DNA of 64,000 nt from an uncultured Hoeflea sp. (GTDB lineage: Bacteria; Pseudomonadota; Alphaproteobacteria; Rhizobiales; Rhizobiaceae): assembly GCF_947501405.1 (NCBI RefSeq), contig NZ_CANMVK010000001.1:434001-498000 (forward strand), in the 5' to 3' direction. This document shows, piece by piece, positions 1-9,625 of this stretch. A program made the position numbers and the translations under genes. The notes beneath the pieces were generated by a model, which saw nothing but the letters and a program-made list of their open reading frames with translations, was not told the DNA's origin and ran no database searches. Position 1 is the first letter of the stretch. Every line of letters starts with the position of its first letter.

Positions 1-401
1 CGCAATGGCGTGAGACGCCGGATGCGCGGCTGGCCCTGGTGATCGTGCTCGACCAGTTTCCCCGCAACATCTATCGCGATTCACCGCTGGCATTTGCCAC
101 AGACCTGCTGGCGCTCAACGCCGCGAAGGCCGCCATTGCCGTGGGCGCGGACGCGCAGATCAGCGAAACGCGGCGGATCTTCCTTTACATGCCCTTCGAG
201 CATGCCGAATCTCTCGACGAGCAGGACCGCGCGGTGGCGCTGTGTGAGGCGCTGGGCGATGAAAAATATCTCGATTATGCTCATCGTCACCGCGACGTGA
301 TTGCCGAGTTTGGCCGGTTTCCACATCGCAACGCCATATTGGGGCGGACATCGACGCTGGCCGAGGAGGCCTATCTGGCCAAGCCCGGCGCCGGCTTTTA
401 G
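1..401 (+). CDS. DUF924 family protein, C-terminal part (5' end outside window)
   Basis: The reading frame is open from base 3 and the protein starts before the window; about 132 codons are visible. The segment VIVLDQFPRNIYR followed by a helical stretch with FLYMPFEHAES and FGRFPHRNAILGR is typical of the DUF924 family, which is about 180-200 residues long and has an all-alpha TPR-like fold. No biochemical function is established for the family, so none is assigned. The stop is TAG at 399-401 and the next gene begins about 107 bp downstream. The family call rests on these conserved motifs. Confidence 0.85.
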   Translation, partial: QWRETPDARLALVIVLDQFPRNIYRDSPLAFATDLLALNAAKAAIAVGADAQISETRRIFLYMPFEHAESLDEQDRAVALCEALGDEKYLDYAHRHRDVIAEFGRFPHRNAILGRTSTLAEEAYLAKPGAGF

Positions 402-508
402 TTTCCTTTCCCAGCCCCAAGCGTCCGAGCATCCGGTCCGGATCCGCTTGAGAAGCACCGGCAGCGTGCTAATGATGTTCCTATCAAACCGACAGATACA
501 GGATTCCC

Positions 509-3160
509 ATGCCTTCCAACCGGTTGATCGCTCTTTTGACTGCGGCAGCGCTGATGCTGGGAGGTACGGGCACCGCCCTGTCTCAGACGGCGGGGGACGT
601 TGGTCAACCAGTCGCTGAAAGCAGCAATCCGGCAACACCCGAACCGGGGGCGGGCTCCGAGCGGCCAGCAGCCGAGCAACAGAGCTCTGACCGTGGACCT
701 CCCGAACAACAGACAATTCCACAGCTGCCGCCGCCGCAAGCTGCAATCAAGGTGTCTCCGGCGGTACAGTCGGCTGAAGAAAAGCTCGCCGCCGCGGAAG
801 CCGATATCAACCGGCTGCTGGCGCGGGTTGAGGAAAACGCCGACGACGACAACGCGCTGGTTGATCTCAAGCTTGAAACCGAGGCGCTGTCGCGCGAAAT
901 GCTCGAGCTCGGGGTCAGTCTTCGGCCGAAGCTGACCGAGGTCAAGGCGCGACTGGAACAGTTGGGCAAGGCGCCGGGGGAAAGCGATCCGCCGGAACCC
1001 GATTCAATGACCGCGGAGCGTTTGAAGCTCGCCAATGAACGCGCGGCTATCAATACCCTGACCGGCCGTGCTGAGACGGTGTCTGTGCGCGCCAGCGAGA
1101 CCGGCGATGCGATCACCGACATGCGGCGGCAATTGTTTGCCGATCGTCTGTTCAACCGCACCGAAATCGGCAGCGAGCTGTTTGCGGAAGCAGGCAAGGT
1201 GGCGGAAGAAGAGAGGCGTCAACTCAGCCGCACCTACGGCTCCTGGTTCAGCTTTATCTGGGCCTTCAAGTGGGAAGCGCTGATGGTGTGGGCGTTCTTT
1301 TCGCTGCTGGCCACGCTTGTCTTTGTCCCCGGCGCCTACCGGCTGTTCGGCGGATTGATCCACCGCGATCCGTATGAGGAAGATCCACCCTATACAAGCC
1401 GGCTTTCCGTGGCTTTCTGGTCGACTGTGATCCCCACCGTGGCGATGACGTTGACCGCGGTCACGACCTATCTGCTTGCCGACAGTCTGTCGATCCTGCG
1501 GCGGGATGTGGCGCCGGTGATTGGCAGCCTGCTGGGCGTCCTGGTGATCGTCTATTTTGTCGGCAAGCTGGCGCGCGCGGTGCTGGCGCCGAAAACACCG
1601 GCCTGGCGGTTGGTCAACATCTCCAATGGCGGCGCCCGGCTGCTGTTTCCGATGGTCATCGCGCTGGTGATCGTCAACGGCTTTGACTATGTGCTCAGCC
1701 AGATCAGCCAGACGCTTGGTTCACCGGTGGTGCTGACGGTAGCCCAGGGCTTCTTCTCGGTGTTGATCATGGCGCTGATCCTGATTGCCATGGCGGCGGT
1801 CAGGCCAATGTTGGCCCGGTCGGGAGACGCTGCCGATGCCGGCGAGCGCTGGCCGCGCGTGATCCTTGCGACGTTGCTGGTGGCCGGCGTGGGCCTGCTG
1901 GCAACCGCATTGTTCGGCTATGTGGGGCTTGCGCGTTTCGCCGCCACCCAGATCGTCGTTACCGGCGCGATCCTGACGACGATGTATATCGGTTATCTGT
2001 CGGGCAAGGCGGTATCCGAGCCGGACGCTTTCGCCCATACCGCCGTCGGCCGCTGGCTGGAGGCGCGCTATCAGCTCAGCCAGATCTCGCTCGACCAGGC
2101 GGGGCTGGCGGCCGGGCTGCTTATCAATCTTCTGGTGCTGTTTGTCGGCCTGCCGCTGATTTTCCTGCAATGGGGTTTTCAGATTCAGGACATCGAGCTT
2201 TGGTTTTACCGGCTGATGACCGACATCCGCATTGGCGGCATAACCATCTCGCTGGTCGGAATCTTTTTTGGCATCCTGCTGTTCATCGTCGGTCTGATCG
2301 TCACCCGCTGGTTCCAGCATTGGCTTGATGGCAGCGTGATGTCGCGCGGCCGGCTCGACACCGGTGTGCGCAATTCGATCAAGACCGGTGTGGGCTATCT
2401 CGGCGTGGCGATCGCCGGCCTGATCGGCGTGTCGGCGGCAGGCTTCGATCTTTCGAGCCTGGCCCTGGTGGCCGGTGCGCTGTCGCTCGGCATCGGCTTC
2501 GGACTTCAGAACATCGTCAGCAATTTCGTCTCCGGGCTGATTTTGCTGGCGGAACGCCCCTTCAAGGTCGGCGACTGGGTCTCGACCAGTACGACGGAAG
2601 GCTTCGTGAAAAAAATCTCGGTTCGCGCCACCGAGATTGAAACCTTTACCCGGCAGTCGATCATTGTGCCGAACTCCGAGCTGATCAATTCTCCGGTGGG
2701 CAACTGGACCCATCGCAACAAGCTCGGGCGCGTCGATGTGCCGGTCGGGGTGAGTTACGATTCAGACCCGCGCCAGGTGGTCAGCATTCTGGTTGAAATC
2801 GCCGGCGGGCACGATCTTGTGCTCAAGAATCCCGAGCCGGTGGTGCATTTTTCGGGCTTTGGCGAGTCTTCGCTGGATTTCGTTCTCAAATGCCACGTTG
2901 CTGATGTTCTTACGGGGATCGGCGTGCGTACCGAACTCAGTCTCAGGGTGTTCGAACGCTTCAAAGCCGAGAACATCGAGATCCCGTTCCCGCAGCGCGA
3001 CCTGAACTTCAAGCTTGGCGAGAATGGCGAGGCACTTGCCACGCTGGTCGAAAAGACCGCGGCTCCGGCGCGCAAGCCTCCATCGAGACCCAAGCGCGTT
3101 TCCAGGGCCAAGGCCGACACGTTCGACAATGATGCGGATGCGGCGGGTGGCGACCGGTGA
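509..3160 (+). CDS. MscS-family mechanosensitive channel with N-terminal DUF3772
   Basis: An 883-residue inner-membrane protein. Residues 1-25 form a signal peptide. A periplasmic, Pro/Glu-rich and then coiled-coil stretch follows (about 40-240), containing the DUF3772 region. Around ten membrane segments run from about 250 to 640. The MscS core lies near 620-830, with the pore helix and the hallmark GFGLQNIVSNFVSGLIL followed by RPFKVGDWV. The tail is basic and low-complexity (PARKPPSRPKRVSRAK). Large members such as MscK and YbdG relieve hypo-osmotic stress. The ATG at 509 has AGGA about 8 nt upstream. It seems to be a single-gene unit. The family call is firm; gating properties cannot be read from sequence. 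Confidence 0.93.
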   Translation: MPSNRLIALLTAAALMLGGTGTALSQTAGDVGQPVAESSNPATPEPGAGSERPAAEQQSSDRGPPEQQTIPQLPPPQAAIKVSPAVQSAEEKLAAAEADINRLLARVEENADDDNALVDLKLETEALSREMLELGVSLRPKLTEVKARLEQLGKAPGESDPPEPDSMTAERLKLANERAAINTLTGRAETVSVRASETGDAITDMRRQLFADRLFNRTEIGSELFAEAGKVAEEERRQLSRTYGSWFSFIWAFKWEALMVWAFFSLLATLVFVPGAYRLFGGLIHRDPYEEDPPYTSRLSVAFWSTVIPTVAMTLTAVTTYLLADSLSILRRDVAPVIGSLLGVLVIVYFVGKLARAVLAPKTPAWRLVNISNGGARLLFPMVIALVIVNGFDYVLSQISQTLGSPVVLTVAQGFFSVLIMALILIAMAAVRPMLARSGDAADAGERWPRVILATLLVAGVGLLATALFGYVGLARFAATQIVVTGAILTTMYIGYLSGKAVSEPDAFAHTAVGRWLEARYQLSQISLDQAGLAAGLLINLLVLFVGLPLIFLQWGFQIQDIELWFYRLMTDIRIGGITISLVGIFFGILLFIVGLIVTRWFQHWLDGSVMSRGRLDTGVRNSIKTGVGYLGVAIAGLIGVSAAGFDLSSLALVAGALSLGIGFGLQNIVSNFVSGLILLAERPFKVGDWVSTSTTEGFVKKISVRATEIETFTRQSIIVPNSELINSPVGNWTHRNKLGRVDVPVGVSYDSDPRQVVSILVEIAGGHDLVLKNPEPVVHFSGFGESSLDFVLKCHVADVLTGIGVRTELSLRVFERFKAENIEIPFPQRDLNFKLGENGEALATLVEKTAAPARKPPSRPKRVSRAKADTFDNDADAAGGDR

Positions 3161-3274
3161 CAGGCGTCATTCAGGCTGCATTCAGTTACGCGATGCTAGA
3201 AACCTGCTCAAACCGGGCATCTCGACGCCCGGGCTTGCTTTAACAGGGAGCGGCGGCCAGTCTGCCGAAGACCG

Positions 3275-3538
3275 ATGAAGACCATATTTATAGCTACCGT
3301 GCTGAGCCTGGCGACCCTGGGTGTGGCGTCCGCGGCCAGCGTTACAAACAAGGATGCGGAGTCACGCGTGCTGATCGTCACCGAAGGCAGCGACACTGTC
3401 GAACTGGTGATCGAGGCCGGTGCGACAGTCAGCTTCTGCCCTGCGGGTTGTTTCGTGACCATGCCTTCCGGCGACCGCGAGGCGCTTTCGGGCAGCGAAA
3501 CCATCGATATCGTCGACAACCAGGCGGTGATCAAGTAG
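3275..3538 (+). CDS. small secreted protein, unknown function
   Basis: An 87-residue protein with a clear signal peptide (MKTIFIATVLSLATLGVASAA, cleavage likely after ASA). The mature part of about 66 residues is rich in Val, Thr and Ser and has two cysteines in FCPAGCFVTM that could form a disulfide. Its pattern of alternating hydrophobic residues suggests a small beta domain in the periplasm. It follows the mechanosensitive channel by 115 bp on the same strand. Similar 80-90 residue secreted proteins are common in rhizobia, but I recognise no named family. Confidence 0.7.
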   Translation: MKTIFIATVLSLATLGVASAASVTNKDAESRVLIVTEGSDTVELVIEAGATVSFCPAGCFVTMPSGDREALSGSETIDIVDNQAVIK

Positions 3539-3600
3539 CCGCTTGCGGCTTGTGAAGGTGAGGGCCACTATCTGGTGCCCGAACCGTGTGCGACGAAGCT

Positions 3601-4542
3601 TCAACCGGAGAGTTCGGCCTTGAACGCCTCCAGCCATTGCCGCGCCAAAGCGCTGTAGGGCTGATCCGGTTCGGCCATTGACGCCATTTCCTGAACGATC
3701 AGATCGCTCAATCCCTCAAGCCGGGTGGCGGCTTCCTTGGCGACCCGGCTGCGCTGTCGCGACAATTTGGCGGCGGTATCGTCGATCTCGGTGACGAGAT
3801 GGCGGAGAAATTCGAGCCGGCGCAAGATCCTTGTGCGCTCCTGCACGAGGCCGAGACGATTGAGGCCGTAGACCTGGATCGAGACCGCGCCGCGGACGGC
3901 GTTCTCGTCTGCTTCAGTATCCGGCGGGCCGCCGTTGCCCGGCGGGGTGCGGGGCAGGACAAGGCCAAGCGGACGATCGTGATCGATATGGAATTCGAGG
4001 AACCTGACGGGATCCTCCCGCGACGGATCGATCAGCAGTGGCTTTTCCTGGTCGAGATTGTCTCCTTCCCGCCGCGCCCGCGTGCCCCCGATCGGGAAGG
4101 CGTCCTTCTTGCCGGATGAGACGGTTTCGGTCGCGCCTTCATGCAACTCCGTCAGGCTTGCAACCGCGACCGGCGTCTGCTGCCGGCGGCGGCGATTGCA
4201 ATCGATGCAGCTTGGCAACAGATTGTCCCAGGCCATGGCGATCCACCAATAACCATCGTGATCGTCTTCGCCTTCAACCGCTCCCTTGGGCCGGAAATGC
4301 TCGACATCGACCGGGGCCTGAGCCTGATAGAAGCTTTCGCAATAGGCGCATTTGCCGTGAAACAGGGCGTACAGCGCGGCTTTGACGCCATCATCCTTAT
4401 AGGCCTTGAAGCCGAAGGACTTCTCTCGCAGTTCCGCGTCGGACATGTGAGCGCGAACCTTTTCGAGCTCCCGCGGCCCCTTGGCGTCCGGGTCGACAAG
4501 GTTGACAGGCGGATCGACGGTATCGCGTTTGGCGTGGCGCAT
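3601..4542 (-). CDS. HNH endonuclease of the TIGR02646/PtuB type
   Basis: A 313-residue protein. The HNH zinc-finger nuclease core is intact: CAYC (C65, C68), then EHFRPKG with H82, then AWDNLLPSCIDCNRRR with N107, C112 and C115. The C-terminal half has the family block PLLIDPSREDPVRF and a later LNRLGLVQERTRILRR helix. HNH proteins of this type cut nucleic acid and commonly pair with an SMC-like ATPase, as in Septu (PtuA/PtuB) and several retron effectors. Its ATG overlaps the TGA of the upstream ATPase by one base (TGATG at 4540-4544), so the two are translationally coupled. Defence is inferred from this architecture. Confidence 0.82.
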   Translation of the reverse strand: MRHAKRDTVDPPVNLVDPDAKGPRELEKVRAHMSDAELREKSFGFKAYKDDGVKAALYALFHGKCAYCESFYQAQAPVDVEHFRPKGAVEGEDDHDGYWWIAMAWDNLLPSCIDCNRRRRQQTPVAVASLTELHEGATETVSSGKKDAFPIGGTRARREGDNLDQEKPLLIDPSREDPVRFLEFHIDHDRPLGLVLPRTPPGNGGPPDTEADENAVRGAVSIQVYGLNRLGLVQERTRILRRLEFLRHLVTEIDDTAAKLSRQRSRVAKEAATRLEGLSDLIVQEMASMAEPDQPYSALARQWLEAFKAELSG

Positions 4543-6728
4543 CAGCTTTGCTCCAGGGCCTTGATGATGCGCTGCTTGGTTTTCTGGCGCAGTTTCATGC
4601 GGGCGTCGGGCGACGTATTCGCGCGCTGCAGCAAATAGTCGCCGACCGCCTCATGCACCAGCCGTGACACTTCGGTGTTGCCGATCGGCAGCGCCGTTTC
4701 AATCTGCTCACGGAATTTTCCGAGCAGCTTCCCGGAAGCCGACTGCTCATCGATGGCCTCCGACTTCGAGGCAAGCAGGCTATCGACCAGTTCGGCCATA
4801 TGCTGCCCGCTTTCAGCTTCGTCGGTGTCAAACAGGTTGAACAGATCCGACGTCAGCAGTTGCTCGACCGTAAGCTGCGACGCCCGGGGCAGTTCGGTGA
4901 GCGTCTCCACGACGATGGGAAGCTGAGAGCCGCCTTTGACGATGCCGGGCAGCCGCTGCAGCACCATCACCTCGTTGTCTTTCATTCCGCGCACGCACAA
5001 TGGGTCATGGGTGGTGACGATGAAGGTCATGTTGGGCAGGGCGTTGCGGATGCCCTTCATGATCCCGACCTTCCAGCGAGGATGCAGATGCGCCTCGATC
5101 TCATCGATCATGATAATGCCATGGGCGTCATTGAGCGTTTTGAAAGGCCAGTTGCGTTGTGAATCCAGCAACCAGCGCATGACGTCGCAGGCCAGAGCCA
5201 GAATGGTGCGGAAACCGGATGAGACGCTGGAAAGCGGTGTTCTGGACTCACGTCCACCGGCAAGTTTGACGACCACCATGCAGCGTTTTTTCTTCAAGTC
5301 GCGCTCGATAACGCTGAAATCCTCGCCGACGCCGAAGATGTCGCGCAGCGATCGCACCACCATGTTGAATTTGGTTTCGCTGATTTCGAGCAGCCATTTC
5401 TCAGGGTTTGAAAGCAGACTGTCGCTCTTGAACAGGCTGACGACGCCGCGATGCGGCGCCCAGTCGAGAAAATCATCAAGGTAATGGCGGTAGGCGCCAT
5501 AGGCGAAGACCGGGAGGTTTTCAGGCGTCTTGCCGGTTATCCGGTAGCCCGAAGCCGTGAGCGCCATGTCGATGGTGCGCTCGTGACCATCCTGATCGAC
5601 AAAGCGTAGTGTCACTTTCCCCCTGGTTTTGCGGCGTTTGCCCTCGCCGCCGAGATAGGTTGGGTCTAACAGCAGCTTGGACGGATCGATGTCGAGCTCG
5701 GTGCGGGCATCATCCGAAACAAGCGCCAGCGTTATGGCCTCCAGGATGGAACTCTTGCCCGAGGCGTTCTCGCCCAGGATGAGAAGCGCGGGAGGGCGTG
5801 TGTCATCCGAGCCCTCGGGTTGCCCCGGTATGTCGAACGACAGATTTTCCAGCGATTTGAAATTGTGCGTCTCGACACCTTGGAGCCGCCAGACCGGCGC
5901 CGGTTTGGGTTTTTTGGGCGGCGACGCTCTCCGGCGGGCGGGTTTGGCGGCCGGCGATACACCCGGGCCTGCGCGCGCCAGTGCGCGGATATAGTCGCCT
6001 ACCAATCCGGGAAACTCCGTGGCGGACAACCATTCAGGGCTTTTGAAATATGTTTCAGGCCGGGACAGGAGTTCGGTCATTCTATCTTCATTTTTGCGCA
6101 AAGCATTGCCACGGCGATTGACCAGGCCGTCACGGTTGAGGCTGAAATGTGCGATTGTTGCATGACCGCGTTTGGTGCGCCCGTTCAGCATACCGTTGGC
6201 GGCCAGTTGCACATGCTGTGAGATCCGGTTGTCTACACAGGGATCGAGCAGCAAGTTGGTTTCGGCAATACCAAGCCTCCAGTCCCCTGTGTTGGCCTTT
6301 GCATAGGCTGCGTATTGGTTTGCCGTGGGTTGCTTGCTGCGGGACCCATCGACAGGGAAACGATAGGCCGATTTGGGACGGCAGCCCGGACAGATGGTGT
6401 AAAGGTTCTGCCAGGCGTCTGCGAGCCAGCCATAAGCCATGAAACCGAAATCACCATCCTCGATGGGCAAAGCCTCGGCTGTCGGGCGGAAACGGTAGAG
6501 TTCAAGCTTTGAAGGGGATTCGCAGAAGGCGCATCGACCGGAAAACAAGTCGATGACGGCGTTGTTGAGCCCGGCGCTGTAGGGTAGCCACCGATCGGGC
6601 TGTTTGCGTTGCACGCGTTCCTTGTCGGGCAGCTCGAGATAGCGCAGATAGGCTTCGCGTATCTTGCGGAAGTCGTCGCCGCCCAAGGCGGGCGGCAGTT
6701 CAACCTGCTTGCGGTCCACATATCGCAT
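4542..6728 (-). CDS. AAA/ABC-type ATPase with N-terminal degenerate HNH domain (Septu PtuA-like)
   Basis: A 728-residue protein counted from the ATG at 6728, which has GGGAGA about 7 nt upstream; an in-frame ATG at 6773 lacks that support. Residues 1-250 resemble a whole TIGR02646-type HNH domain: CAFC (C66, C69), NLYTICPGC (N108, C113, C116), NLLLDPCVDN and LNRDGLVNRRGNALRK. The catalytic-His position reads LYRFRP, so His is missing. A basic Pro/Lys linker (255-280) follows. The ATPase spans about 283-600: Walker A GENASGKS (319-326), signature-like SVSSGF (501-505), Walker B IIMIDEIEAH (D542, E543) and a switch His in TTHD (H574). It is coupled to the HNH nuclease downstream. An anti-phage role is inferred. 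Confidence 0.85.
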   Translation of the reverse strand: MRYVDRKQVELPPALGGDDFRKIREAYLRYLELPDKERVQRKQPDRWLPYSAGLNNAVIDLFSGRCAFCESPSKLELYRFRPTAEALPIEDGDFGFMAYGWLADAWQNLYTICPGCRPKSAYRFPVDGSRSKQPTANQYAAYAKANTGDWRLGIAETNLLLDPCVDNRISQHVQLAANGMLNGRTKRGHATIAHFSLNRDGLVNRRGNALRKNEDRMTELLSRPETYFKSPEWLSATEFPGLVGDYIRALARAGPGVSPAAKPARRRASPPKKPKPAPVWRLQGVETHNFKSLENLSFDIPGQPEGSDDTRPPALLILGENASGKSSILEAITLALVSDDARTELDIDPSKLLLDPTYLGGEGKRRKTRGKVTLRFVDQDGHERTIDMALTASGYRITGKTPENLPVFAYGAYRHYLDDFLDWAPHRGVVSLFKSDSLLSNPEKWLLEISETKFNMVVRSLRDIFGVGEDFSVIERDLKKKRCMVVVKLAGGRESRTPLSSVSSGFRTILALACDVMRWLLDSQRNWPFKTLNDAHGIIMIDEIEAHLHPRWKVGIMKGIRNALPNMTFIVTTHDPLCVRGMKDNEVMVLQRLPGIVKGGSQLPIVVETLTELPRASQLTVEQLLTSDLFNLFDTDEAESGQHMAELVDSLLASKSEAIDEQSASGKLLGKFREQIETALPIGNTEVSRLVHEAVGDYLLQRANTSPDARMKLRQKTKQRIIKALEQS

Positions 6729-7030
6729 TCGGGTCTCCCGATCAGCCGATGCTGAGACCGGTCCGCACAGCAAGCGCCCGGCCGGTCAACACCATCTCGA
6801 ACTGTAACGCGAAGCCGGGCAAATGCTCAACCCAGACATGGTGTGCTGCAACCGGTGGTCCGCGTCGCGCGGCGGACAAGTAAGGGCTGGAAAGGCGGCC
6901 CGACGCTGGTTTCCATTGGGCCGGGTGATTGCTTCTGGTCGTGCAGCATGGCGAGAATGTCGTAGACAGGCACTGGTTTGGGCCGGACAGGTCCTAAATT
7001 CTGTTCGAAATGCAAACCGGGTAGGACACA
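6729..7030. other. divergent intergenic region
   Basis: About 300 bp between the start of the ATPase/HNH unit on the minus strand and the flavo-folate enzyme on the plus strand. It must hold both promoters. I see no convincing -35/-10 pair, inverted repeat or small gene. Downstream of the region the plus-strand start at 7031 has AGGA about 5 nt before the ATG. Confidence 0.5.
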
Positions 7031-9592
7031 ATGGCAGAGTTTCCGAAACAGGCGAAGGTGGTCATCATTGGCGTGGGCGGCATTGTCGGCGCCTCCATCG
7101 CGCATCATCTGATTGAGCGCGGTTGGGACAATATTGTCGGTATCGACAAGTCCGGCGTGCCGACCGACATCGGCTCGACCGCCCATGCGTCCGATTTCTG
7201 CTACACGACCAGCCATGACTATCTGTCGGTCTGGACCACGCAATACTCGATCGATTTCTTCGAGAAGATGGGCCATTACGCGCGCATTGGCGGTCTCGAA
7301 GTGGTTCGCGCCGGCGACGACACCTGGATGGAAGAGGTCAAGCGCAAGGTTTCCTCCGGCAAGGCCTTCGGCACCCGGGCGAGCCTGATCGGTCCGGCTG
7401 AAGTCAAGCAGAAATTCCCGCTGATTGAAGAGGACATGGTCGCCGGCGCTCTTTGGGATCCCGACGCCGGTCTCGTCATCCCGCGCTCGCAAACGGTGGC
7501 CGGCAAACTGGTCGATGCCGGCGAAAAAACCGGCAAGCTGAACGTTTTCGCCAACACGCCGGCGCAATCGCTGATCGTCGAAGGCGGCCGCATCAAGGGC
7601 GTCGTTACCCATCGCGGCACCATTATAGCCGATCATGTTGTGGTCTGTGCCGGCCTTTGGGGGCGGCTGATTGCCGATATGGTTGGCGAAGATCTGCCGG
7701 TGATGCCGGTTGATCATCCGCTCACCTTTTTCGGCCCCTATAGTGAATTCGAAGGCACCGGCAAGGACATCGGCTGGCCGCTGCTGCGCGACCAGGGCAA
7801 CTCGGCCTATATGCGTGACACCGGTGATCCGACCACCGCCGAAGGCGGGCAGATCGAGTGGGGTTACTACGAAACCGGCGAGCCGCGGCTCTGCCATCCC
7901 CGCGACATTTTGGAAAAAAGCGAGGCGCGGTTGTCTCCCTCGCAGCGCGATCTCGACATGGAGCAGATCCTCGAGCCGCTGGAGCGCGCCATGGAGCTCA
8001 CGCCGATCCTGGGCGAGCTCGGCTACAATGAAAGCCACTCCTTCAATGGCCTGTTGCAGGTGTCGGCTGCCGGCGGGGCGTCCTGCGGAGAAAGCCAGAA
8101 GGTGCGCGGGCTTTGGTACTGCGTGGCGATCTGGGTGAAGGATGGTCCTGGTTACGGCAAGCTGATCGCTGACTGGATGACTGATGGCCGCACTGAAATC
8201 GACCATGCCTCGATCGATTATTCGCGCTTCTATCCGCATCAGTTGACCGAGGAGTTCATTGAAAACCGCTGCTATGAAGCCGCGCAGAAGATCTACTTCC
8301 CGGCGATCCATCCGCGCGAGCCCTATGCCACGAGCCGCGGCGTCAAACGCTCGCCGTTTTATGAGCGCGAGGTCGAGCTTGGCGGGCATTTCATGGAGCT
8401 TGGCGGCTGGGAGCGGGCGCATGGCTATGCGTCCAACGATCATCTGCTTGAGAAATTCGGTTCCCAGGTTCCGGAGCGCGAAAACGAATGGGACAACCGG
8501 CATTTCTGGCGCGTCTCCAATGCCGAGCATCTTCAGCTTTCGGAGGATTGCGGCATCATCAACCTGTCGCATTTCCACATGGTTGACATCGAAGGCCCCG
8601 ATCATGTTGCGATGCTGGAGTGGCTGTGCGCCGCCAAGATCGGTGGCGACAACAATGTCGGCAAGGGCATCTACACCCACTTCCTCGACGACGAAGGCAT
8701 GGTTCGGGCCGACTTTACCGTGATCCGCATGGCGGACCGCTGCCGGTTGATCAACGGTGCGGATGCGGGGCCGCGCGACTTCTACTACATGCGCCGTATT
8801 GCCGAGGACAAGGGCTATGACGTCAGCATTACCGACGTCACCGAAGCATACACCACCATCGGCATCTGGGGGCCGAATGCGCGTGAGACGCTGAAGAAGG
8901 TGGTCACCGATCCGGCGGGTCTGGATATCGAGAACTTTCCCTTCGCCGCGATCAAGCCGATCGAGATTGCCGGCAAGACGGTTTCTGCGTTCCGCCTCTC
9001 CTATGTCGGCGAGCAGGGCTGGGAACTGCACATGAAATACGAGGACGGGTTGGCCGTCTGGGATGCACTGCGCTCAAACGGGGCTACACCTGTCGGCGTA
9101 GAGACCTATGCCAACTCGCGGCGCATGGAGAAGAGCCTGCGCCTGCAGAATGCCGACCTTCTGACCCAGTACAACCTGATCGAAAGCGATCTGGCGCGTC
9201 CGAAGGTCAAGGAGGCCGATTTTCGCGGCAAGGAGAAGCACCTGGAATTCAAGGCGCGCGATCATCAGCCGGCGATGCTGTGCACTCTGGTGATGATGGA
9301 CAATGTCGACGCCAAGGGCGTTGCCCGCTATCCCGTGGGCATCCTGCCGGTCATGGACCCCGACAGCGGCGAAACGCTTGTCGATGAGCTCGGCCGCCGT
9401 TCCTACACGACGTCGATCGCCTATGGGCCGACCATCGGCAAGAACATCGCCCTGGCCTATCTGCCATGGGAGTACTGTCAGGTGGGGCGCAAGCTCACCA
9501 TCGAGTATTTCAGCGAGGCCTATCCGGTCGAAGTGGCAGCCGTCGGCTACACGCCGCTCTATGATCCTGAGAACCTCAAGCCGCGGAGCTAA
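7031..9592 (+). CDS. dimethylglycine/sarcosine dehydrogenase-like FAD and tetrahydrofolate enzyme (DAO-GcvT fusion)
   Basis: An 853-residue protein. The N-terminal DAO/FAD domain starts with VVIIGVGGIVGASIAHHL, a Rossmann dinucleotide loop (residues 9-30). IGSTAHASD follows, whose His matches the covalent FAD site of dimethylglycine dehydrogenases. The FAO_M linker sits near 385-440, the GcvT folate-binding domain near 445-730, and the GcvT C-terminal barrel near 740-850. Members oxidise an N-methyl group of dimethylglycine, sarcosine or a related amine and pass the carbon to tetrahydrofolate as 5,10-methylene-THF. In this window it fits the later demethylations after the corrinoid or betaine-homocysteine step. 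The exact substrate is not certain; other DAO-GcvT enzymes act on different methylated compounds. Confidence 0.85.
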   Translation: MAEFPKQAKVVIIGVGGIVGASIAHHLIERGWDNIVGIDKSGVPTDIGSTAHASDFCYTTSHDYLSVWTTQYSIDFFEKMGHYARIGGLEVVRAGDDTWMEEVKRKVSSGKAFGTRASLIGPAEVKQKFPLIEEDMVAGALWDPDAGLVIPRSQTVAGKLVDAGEKTGKLNVFANTPAQSLIVEGGRIKGVVTHRGTIIADHVVVCAGLWGRLIADMVGEDLPVMPVDHPLTFFGPYSEFEGTGKDIGWPLLRDQGNSAYMRDTGDPTTAEGGQIEWGYYETGEPRLCHPRDILEKSEARLSPSQRDLDMEQILEPLERAMELTPILGELGYNESHSFNGLLQVSAAGGASCGESQKVRGLWYCVAIWVKDGPGYGKLIADWMTDGRTEIDHASIDYSRFYPHQLTEEFIENRCYEAAQKIYFPAIHPREPYATSRGVKRSPFYEREVELGGHFMELGGWERAHGYASNDHLLEKFGSQVPERENEWDNRHFWRVSNAEHLQLSEDCGIINLSHFHMVDIEGPDHVAMLEWLCAAKIGGDNNVGKGIYTHFLDDEGMVRADFTVIRMADRCRLINGADAGPRDFYYMRRIAEDKGYDVSITDVTEAYTTIGIWGPNARETLKKVVTDPAGLDIENFPFAAIKPIEIAGKTVSAFRLSYVGEQGWELHMKYEDGLAVWDALRSNGATPVGVETYANSRRMEKSLRLQNADLLTQYNLIESDLARPKVKEADFRGKEKHLEFKARDHQPAMLCTLVMMDNVDAKGVARYPVGILPVMDPDSGETLVDELGRRSYTTSIAYGPTIGKNIALAYLPWEYCQVGRKLTIEYFSEAYPVEVAAVGYTPLYDPENLKPRS

Positions 9593-9625
9593 GCCCCGGT
9601 TTGGCACGTTAGAGACTGCGTTGCC

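Noticed and set aside
6827-9031. 734-codon open frame on the minus strand
   Set aside because: It lies antisense to the flavo-folate enzyme, has no ribosome site or family-like sequence, and is a by-product of high-GC third-position bias.
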